Virus record (IMG/VR): IMGVR_UViG_3300043399_000833
Coordinates: 1-50,368 of that record
Reading direction: 5' to 3' (one strand)
Length of the DNA: 50,368 bases
DNA from: a virus
Below are positions 45,069 through 50,368 of the stretch, piece after piece. The position numbers were made by a program, and so were the translations under genes. Below the pieces are notes generated by a model. It did no database searches. It had not been told where the DNA came from and saw nothing but the letters and a program-made list of their open reading frames with translations. The number at the start of each line of letters is the position of its first letter. The stretch's first letter is position 1.

Positions 45069-46085
45069 TTAGCGGGCTCGGGTAGCGCGATAGTTCAGGA
45101 CGCGATCAACGTCATCGTCGATCGCCTGTTGTTCAATGGCCCAGCCCAGATCGGCCTTTGCAGGGGTACCATCAGGCCATTGATACGTGGTCACAGGTAG
45201 TCCGGCCTCAATGAGTGAAGCGGCAATCTGTGGGCCTCGCGGCCGTGGTGGAGAGGGCATCGTAGGGATGGTTTTTGCATCAACGCGCTGCTGCATCTCT
45301 GCTCTCCACGTCTGCATAAGTGTTTTCGTTGTCGATGCGTTGGGACATCCCACCAGATCGTTGTCGAGCCATACGACAATCTTCCGTGGTTGCACAGACG
45401 CGAGTTGCTCTGTCCACGCAGTGTTCCACGCCACGCCGCCGCCAGCAACGGCAACAACTGATGGTTCGAGTTGCTGTGCGAGGAGGCAGTCAACCATGTT
45501 TTCGCAGATGACCACGGCACAACCAGGAGTGAGTGAGTGCGCATTATACAACACGTCTTTACGACTGCCACCAGCCGTGAGCCATTTCGCGTCAGTATCC
45601 TGCGGTAAATAGGCCCGTCCGTGGAGTGCGACGCATGCCCCGTTTTCGAATACTGGGACAATGAGCCGAGGATGCGTGCACCGACTGGATGGCAGCACGC
45701 CAATGCCCAGGTTGTACCGGATAATCGTTTCGCGTGTGACCGGCTTATACATGCCCCAACGTAGAAACCGATCGGGGTGTGCAGTGTACTGAGCAATGAG
45801 TTTCGCAGGGTCAAACTGCCATGGACGAGGCGTGGGCGGAGGAGCCGCAGGGCGTGGAGTATATCGCTCCGCCTGACGCCACTCCTCGCCCAAGTGTTTG
45901 GCCAGGTTAATGAGCCCACCGTTGTTGCCACAGACGAAACAATAGTACCCGGAGGCGCAAAACGAAAAATGTGTCTGTCCTTTTCGTTGCTCCTTTCCAC
46001 AGAATGGGCAGTCCGTGTGATACCGACGGTCGCGCCGTTCGGTTGCCTGGAGTTTTCGGACAATCGTATCGAGGAGGTCACTCAT
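45069..46085 (-). CDS. DnaG-like primase (zinc finger + TOPRIM)
   Basis: 338 residues, ATG 46085 overlapping the helicase stop (ATGA). CHC2-like zinc finger: TDCPFCGKEQRKGQTHFSFCASGYYCFVCGNNGGLINLAKHLG (C26, C29, C49, C52). The core follows, with LGIGVLPSSRCTHPRLIVPVFENGACVALHGRAYL, and the TOPRIM metal site CAVVICENMVDCLLAQQ (Glu) and KIVVWLDNDLVG (DxD). It lays RNA primers at the phage fork. Shorter than bacterial DnaG (about 600); it lacks the C-terminal helicase-interaction domain. Confidence 0.85.
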   Translation of the reverse strand: MSDLLDTIVRKLQATERRDRRYHTDCPFCGKEQRKGQTHFSFCASGYYCFVCGNNGGLINLAKHLGEEWRQAERYTPRPAAPPPTPRPWQFDPAKLIAQYTAHPDRFLRWGMYKPVTRETIIRYNLGIGVLPSSRCTHPRLIVPVFENGACVALHGRAYLPQDTDAKWLTAGGSRKDVLYNAHSLTPGCAVVICENMVDCLLAQQLEPSVVAVAGGGVAWNTAWTEQLASVQPRKIVVWLDNDLVGCPNASTTKTLMQTWRAEMQQRVDAKTIPTMPSPPRPRGPQIAASLIEAGLPVTTYQWPDGTPAKADLGWAIEQQAIDDDVDRVLNYRATRAR

Positions 46086-47755
46086 GCCGCCACCTCCTCA
46101 CGGATCGATGCAATGGCATTGAGTGCTTGGTAGTGCGTGATGAGGTTCGCCGCCGTGCCGCTACTGAGCGCTGCGATCTCGTTGCGCGTCATATGGCGAC
46201 CTGCGAGCGTTTTGAGATAACGAGCCTGGGCGTCGGTGCAGGCTCGTGTGTGCCATCCGCTGCCCTTCGCGGCCAATGTCTTGGACGCATGTTTTGCGGC
46301 AAGCTGCTCTCCGCGCCCAAACGCATCGTCACAGGCAATCTGCCGCGCTACCCACGGCCCGCCAGCCGTGCGCCAGATGGCGTAGAGCTGATTGTCCTGA
46401 ATAGCCAGGATGCGCTCGATATTGTCGTTGCCACGACCACAGCCGAGCGTAAGGAGCCCATCGCGCCGATGCCAGACAAATGGCGACTGCTCCAGATATT
46501 GTAACTCGCGAGCGACAATCTGGAGGTCAAGCCCATCGGCGTGAAAATCGTCGCCGTCGAACGTAAAGCCTACCTGCGTAACCCCTGGCTCTTTCGATCC
46601 GCCAAACTTTTTGAGCAACTCCTCGCGCGGGATAGGGCAGCCGAGGATATCGCCGAGCATTGCCACGTTTCGCGCGTCCGCCGGCAAGTAGTCCAGAATG
46701 AGACAATCGGTTTTACTGGTAGTTGGCCGCAGCCCGCGACCAACCATCTGGATGTACAGCCCGTCAGAGCGCGTAGGACGTGCGAGATGGATGCAGGCAA
46801 TTTCCGGCACGTCCAGCCCCTCCGTCCACAGCCCACAATTGACGAGCACCTCGTATTTGCCATTGCGAAAATCGTCGAGAATACCGCGCCGAATAGCCTT
46901 GTCCGTTGTGCCGTCAGCCGATGCCGCAGGAAACCCGGCAGCCGTGAACGCATCGGCGAGCTCGTGAGCGCCTTTGACCGACGCAGTGAATGCAATCGCT
47001 GGCCGTCCTGCACCATACTCACGATGCGCCGCAATCACCAGTGCGCGGCATGCAGCGGTATCGAACCGCTCGGCCAGTTGTGCGCTCTGATAGTCACCGG
47101 CTGTACTCCGCACTCCAGTCAGATCGATCTGCGTACTAATCGCCAGCCACCGAGGCGCAACCAGATAGCCCTGGCGCACCAAATCAGCAATGCTAATCGT
47201 AAACGCGGTTGTACTAAACGCATTAGCAAGGCCCAGTTCATCTCCACGCATGGGCGTAGCCGTGACACCCAAATGACGCATCTCCGCATTTGCTGCACGT
47301 AGCCCGTCACGCACGCGCAGGTATGCCGGAGCAATCGCATGATGCGCCTCGTCGGTAATCAGATAGTCAATCGGCCCGTGCGCCAGTAATTTGTCGAGGT
47401 GCGGACAGCGATGGTCACGCTGATAGCCGAGCGTCTGAACGGTCGCAATGGTCAATTGCCGATCGTATTCTTTGCGCTCGCCCATCAGGATGCCGACCCT
47501 AGGCACCGACTGCCCAGGTGCTTCGAGCCAGTCACTCGCAACGACCCGAAGACGCTCCAGAGGCTGGGTAATCAACTCCTCACGGTGTGCCAGAATGACG
47601 GCGCGTCCACCACTCCTCAACACGTCGGTGAGTAGTTTGGTGAAAATGACCGTCTTGCCAGCACCCGTTGCCGCCACGCCCAGCACGTCGTGATGGTGCT
47701 GCCATGCCGCATGCACTGCGGCAATCGCGTCCTGTTGGTACTGTCGTAATTCCAT
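46082..47755 (-). CDS. DEAD/DEAH-box (SF2) helicase
   Basis: 557 residues from ATG 47755 (GAGGAGGAGGAT in front). ELRQYQQDAI at the N-terminus (Q-motif-like), Walker A ATGAGKTV (29-36), YLITDEAHHA (motif II DEAH), VTATPMRGD (motif III), VLVNCGLWTEGLDVPEIACIHLARPTRSDGLYIQMVGRGLRP (motifs V/VI). C-terminal part includes a repeat-like region ending in an HTH-like TDAQARYLKTLAGRHMTRNEIAALSSGTAANLI. Relatives are the UvsW/RadD/ResIII-type helicases. Probable role: fork or recombination unwinding. It lies between the ATPase and the primase. Confidence 0.9.
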   Translation of the reverse strand: MELRQYQQDAIAAVHAAWQHHHDVLGVAATGAGKTVIFTKLLTDVLRSGGRAVILAHREELITQPLERLRVVASDWLEAPGQSVPRVGILMGERKEYDRQLTIATVQTLGYQRDHRCPHLDKLLAHGPIDYLITDEAHHAIAPAYLRVRDGLRAANAEMRHLGVTATPMRGDELGLANAFSTTAFTISIADLVRQGYLVAPRWLAISTQIDLTGVRSTAGDYQSAQLAERFDTAACRALVIAAHREYGAGRPAIAFTASVKGAHELADAFTAAGFPAASADGTTDKAIRRGILDDFRNGKYEVLVNCGLWTEGLDVPEIACIHLARPTRSDGLYIQMVGRGLRPTTSKTDCLILDYLPADARNVAMLGDILGCPIPREELLKKFGGSKEPGVTQVGFTFDGDDFHADGLDLQIVARELQYLEQSPFVWHRRDGLLTLGCGRGNDNIERILAIQDNQLYAIWRTAGGPWVARQIACDDAFGRGEQLAAKHASKTLAAKGSGWHTRACTDAQARYLKTLAGRHMTRNEIAALSSGTAANLITHYQALNAIASIREEVAA

Positions 47756-47824
47756 ATCCTCCTCCTCATGTACTCCCATGCCCGTATTATATCATACGCG
47801 CCATATATACGTCAAACAACTACG

Positions 47825-49858
47825 CTATACGGGAGTGTCGGAAGTTGAGGAATATGGATCAGAGTCCAATATATTTAATTTATAGGGGTCTGATCCATAT
47901 TCCTCGGGTTGCCGAGTCGGTACGATAGCCGGGCCACATGCAAGCGCAGGTTTGCCGCGGCCCTTTACTGGCGGGTTGCCTAACGTCCATGCAAACGCAG
48001 CAGCGAGTGCTTCCAGGTAGCGACGGGCGGCAGGTCGTTTACAGACGCCAGCTCGCTCCAAATCGGCAGATGAGATATAGCCCTGTGCATCGACCTGCTG
48101 CATTGCGATGGTAACGACGTCGGGCCAACGATACACATCCACACCGGGCGGCGCATCGTACAGTTCGTGCAGTGAAACCAGTGTCACGGGGATGTTGGGC
48201 AGTGGTAGGTTCGTGAGGAGCCATACATCCACTGGCCTACGCAGTGGCCGTACGCGGTGTAGCGCTTGGATAAGCTCCGCCTCTCGGTGTTGTTCGAGGA
48301 GCAACTGGAGGTCAGGGTCATCCCAAAACCCAGAAACTGGATAGGCCCAGGGCTGACCAGCATAAGGCCGGTCGCGAGCTGTCCAGGTTGGTACAAATGG
48401 CGACGTACGGCGCGAATAGAGTTGTGTGGCAATATTGACCAGGTCATGCAGGGCCGGTTGTGGAGTACCCACGACAATCAGCGCATCGTGGCCCTGTAAT
48501 CGATTGGTGCCACGCGAGCCATGGAAATGGGCCGCGTTGTCGGCTCCGTAGCCAAGTCGGCCGATCATCTGCTGATAGGTCACGAGGGCTGGGTTTTGGT
48601 AGCCGTAGCGCTGCGCGATGTGCGCAACCTGTTTCCGGACGTGGCTACTCTTTGCCGTCTCGTCTTCCGTGACCAAATCGCGCTTGGTGTTGAGTGACGC
48701 CCAGACCTGGCGGATGCGACCCTGCAATTTGACGTCCGGTGCGACGAGCTGAACCGGCCTGCCAAAACAGACGCTATACAGATCGGGGCTGCCTGTCGCA
48801 TCCAGCCAGATAACGTGTGGCGGCATCTGTTGTGGTGTCCGTCTGAGTAGCAGCGTCAGCCCCTCGGGCCAACACTGCACCCGGCTGACACATGGACGAC
48901 CAGCCAGCGACTCCGCCGCCTCTGCACCCAGGAGCGAAAGCGTTTGTGCGACGTGTCCATAGGGGAGATCCTCCATGGTTTCGGGCGACCGAAGATCTGG
49001 GGCAGCAAACGCATCAGCCTGTACACTCGCTGTTGCCATGGCCACGAACTCAGCACCGCCCAGGTGTTGCATCAACTCGTCTCCACTGATTACGCGACCG
49101 ACGTGATCGCTCGCGTGCTTGAGTCGCTGCATCAGTACGCGCTGCGGGCCATCGTCCAATCCGTTGGGTACAATAAATGCCGTCGGAATCCGCCAGGTAT
49201 GCAACATGGCGCGTAACGGAAGCTCGTCGCCAATCATCAGTGTCATGCTGTCGCTGAGTGGGTGTGCAATCGCGTGCTCGTACTGACCAAAAATGATGGG
49301 TTTGGGCTGCCGTGCCTGGCGATGCCACACACAATCCTGATGCACATAGGCCCATCCACACACGCGATCGTTGGTGCAAAAATCGATAGCCTGATAGCCG
49401 CGCTGCATCCATGCCGATATTTGTGGCGCATAGCGACACGTCTGCCCTACACCCTGACCATTGCCCAGGGTGCGCGGCTGCCAGCGCTGCCACCACTCGC
49501 GCTGCTGCATCATCGGTGTAAGATCGTCCCAGAAATCGCGACGCGGCCCCAGGAACATCACCCGCCCACCCTGCGCTGCATGGCGCTCCGCCACCTCCAC
49601 GGCTAGCGTGGTTTTTCCGAGACCGGCAGGAGCCGCAATCAACAGCACATGGCCCGGGTTGGACGTGTTGAGGTACTCGGAAATGGCGTTGCGGATCACC
49701 TCCTGTCCCTGCTCAATCGTGAGCGTACCGTACGTCCTGGTGTCTGTGGGTGCAGCAATAAGCCCTCGTCTGGGAGGGCTATGGTCAGGCGGAGGTGTGA
49801 GGCGCGTAGTGGGCGTTCGCTGTTCCGTCTCAGCGAACGCCCGCGCAATAACATTCAT
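47825..49858 (-). CDS. P-loop NTPase / helicase-like replication protein (677 aa)
   Basis: ATG 49858 overlaps the stop of the annealing protein gene. Walker A HVLLIAAPAGLGKTTLAVEVAERHA (76-84 core). A Cys/His-containing segment (QTCRYAPQISAWMQRGYQAIDFCTNDRVCGWAYVHQDCVWHRQARQ) follows, then MTLMIGDELPL (Walker B/DExx) and, near the C-terminus, ELIQALHRVRPLRRPVDVWLLTNLPL, which looks like a motif VI arginine region. A helix-turn-helix-like tail (GYISSADLERAGVCKRPAARRYLEAL) precedes an end read through the palindrome at 47847-47905. Probably a DNA helicase or loader; the exact family is not recognised. Confidence 0.75.
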   Translation of the reverse strand: MNVIARAFAETEQRTPTTRLTPPPDHSPPRRGLIAAPTDTRTYGTLTIEQGQEVIRNAISEYLNTSNPGHVLLIAAPAGLGKTTLAVEVAERHAAQGGRVMFLGPRRDFWDDLTPMMQQREWWQRWQPRTLGNGQGVGQTCRYAPQISAWMQRGYQAIDFCTNDRVCGWAYVHQDCVWHRQARQPKPIIFGQYEHAIAHPLSDSMTLMIGDELPLRAMLHTWRIPTAFIVPNGLDDGPQRVLMQRLKHASDHVGRVISGDELMQHLGGAEFVAMATASVQADAFAAPDLRSPETMEDLPYGHVAQTLSLLGAEAAESLAGRPCVSRVQCWPEGLTLLLRRTPQQMPPHVIWLDATGSPDLYSVCFGRPVQLVAPDVKLQGRIRQVWASLNTKRDLVTEDETAKSSHVRKQVAHIAQRYGYQNPALVTYQQMIGRLGYGADNAAHFHGSRGTNRLQGHDALIVVGTPQPALHDLVNIATQLYSRRTSPFVPTWTARDRPYAGQPWAYPVSGFWDDPDLQLLLEQHREAELIQALHRVRPLRRPVDVWLLTNLPLPNIPVTLVSLHELYDAPPGVDVYRWPDVVTIAMQQVDAQGYISSADLERAGVCKRPAARRYLEALAAAFAWTLGNPPVKGRGKPALACGPAIVPTRQPEEYGSDPYKLNILDSDPYSSTSDTPV
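47847..47905. other. 17-bp palindrome with AT-rich loop at the 3' end of the ATPase gene
   Basis: GAGGAATATGGATCAGA (47847-47863) and its exact complement (47889-47905) enclose an A/T-rich loop with a few extra pairs. It lies inside the last 30 codons of the ATPase gene, contributing the non-homologous tail residues. Nearly the same arm as 45009-45061. Confidence 0.9.
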
Positions 49859-50368
49859 CCCTCGTTATCGGACACGTCGTTAGCATCGGCCGCACCAGCG
49901 GCATCCATGAACTCAATCGCCCCGCGCAACGTCGCATCGTCCCACGCCGCAATCTCCTCACGCGTCGGCGGCGACACATCTGCACCACGTCGCTTCGCCT
50001 CTTTGTACGCACGACGCAGATCATTCACCAGCGCATCACGGCCAGCCGGCGCAGCCAGGGCCTTGGGTGTATCGACGATCTCGCCCGTGGCATAGTCCAC
50101 ACGAGCGGGCCGTGCATCTCGAACGGTATCGAGCTCGCTCTCGTCCATCCAGCCCAGACCGACGATGCTCAGCGTCACGCGTCTCTTCGCCTTGGTCTCC
50201 GCCTTCATGAGCGCATTGGCGAGCGCGTCGCCCCTGAGGTCGGCAATGCTCACGACGCCCGTGCTCTCGTCACTACGCCCATCGGGAGTCGTGGCGCGAG
50301 CGGTAACGATGTAGACATCCTCAATCCGCTCACGACCGGCAATGTTGATGCTGATCCCGTGAATTTTT
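49855..50368 (-). CDS. Probable phage recombination (ssDNA-annealing-like) protein, C-terminal part
   Basis: Continuation across the circular join of the gene starting at 487. It ends at 49855 with ATGA overlap to the ATPase gene. This copy reads IADLRGDALANALMKAETKAKRRVTLSIVGLGWMDESELDTVRDARPARVDYATGEIVD, then a helical C-terminus with an acidic end. 'GLGWMDESELDTV' corresponds to the 'GLG.LDE.EV..I' that ends the conserved domain in similar phage proteins known to me. Acidic C-termini often recruit partner proteins in annealing or SSB-like proteins. Confidence 0.6.
   Translation of the reverse strand, partial: KIHGISINIAGRERIEDVYIVTARATTPDGRSDESTGVVSIADLRGDALANALMKAETKAKRRVTLSIVGLGWMDESELDTVRDARPARVDYATGEIVDTPKALAAPAGRDALVNDLRRAYKEAKRRGADVSPPTREEIAAWDDATLRGAIEFMDAAGAADANDVSDNEG
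50106..50368. repeat. Right copy of assembly end overlap
   Basis: Same as 1-263 apart from C at 50231 and 50241. See the entry at 1-263. Both differences change an amino acid in the gene crossing the join, so they look like population variants rather than a repeat fixed in one molecule. Confidence 0.9.

Noticed and set aside
1-50368. tRNA or rRNA genes
   Set aside because: Hairpin-rich intergenic regions were examined by eye and none shows a cloverleaf with a TTC-type loop and acceptor end.

Overview
The window is an essentially complete, circularly assembled genome of a tailed double-stranded DNA phage (siphovirus plan, HK97-type capsid). Bases 1-263 recur at 50106-50368 with two mismatches, so the ends overlap and one gene (a probable recombination protein) runs across the join. 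No rRNA, tRNA or CRISPR array is visible. The sequence is moderately GC-rich. A degenerate recombinase-like domain at 5680-6393 resembles, from memory, integrases of Chloroflexota, so a Chloroflexota (Roseiflexus/Chloroflexus-like) host is a reasonable guess but only an inference.

Layout. (1) Divergent early promoters lie at 690-759. Rightward from them (792-7173) runs an operon with HTH proteins, a DNA polymerase sliding clamp (dnaN), a zinc-finger PD-(D/E)XK nuclease, a GIY-YIG protein fused to a dead tyrosine-recombinase-like domain, and a dCTP deaminase. Leftward, through the circular join and along 49858 to 43061, runs the replication operon: RHH protein, probable annealing protein, P-loop ATPase, DEAH helicase, TOPRIM primase and a B12-dependent ribonucleotide reductase. 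No DNA polymerase is encoded. (2) Three accessory operons on the + strand (7260-9034, 35762-38296, 41221-about 43000) start from look-alike sigma70 promoters with the same transcript start (GAGGGGCAA). Two of them carry a three-hairpin RNA element right after the first gene, and the first has a second copy one gene later. (3) The - strand from 31111 down to 9089 is the late block: terS, terL, portal-gpF fusion, small head genes, prohead protease, major capsid, connectors, tail tube, a glycosyltransferase inserted among tail genes, tail chaperones, tape measure, baseplate and fibres. (4) 35695-32572 (-) is the lysis block: amidase, phosphoesterase, a membrane coiled-coil protein and a methyltransferase. 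(5) 41158-38352 (-) is a repressor-headed cassette of very small membrane proteins ending in a four-helix membrane protein with a C-terminal HTH.

How it fits together. The phage appears to borrow the host polymerase but bring its own clamp, helicase, primase, annealing protein and dNTP supply (RNR, dCTP deaminase). An XRE repressor facing an accessory operon at 41158-41286, and leaderless promoters at the repressor, amidase and terS genes, suggest switch-like control. No intact integrase is seen, so lysogeny, if any, is not by a standard tyrosine or serine integrase.

The most unusual features are the repeated three-stem RNA element with compensatory base changes, the shared head of the three accessory operons, the family of long AT-looped palindromes after - strand genes, the GIY-YIG/recombinase chimera, the 9-bp iteron field before terS and the tiny-membrane-protein cassette.
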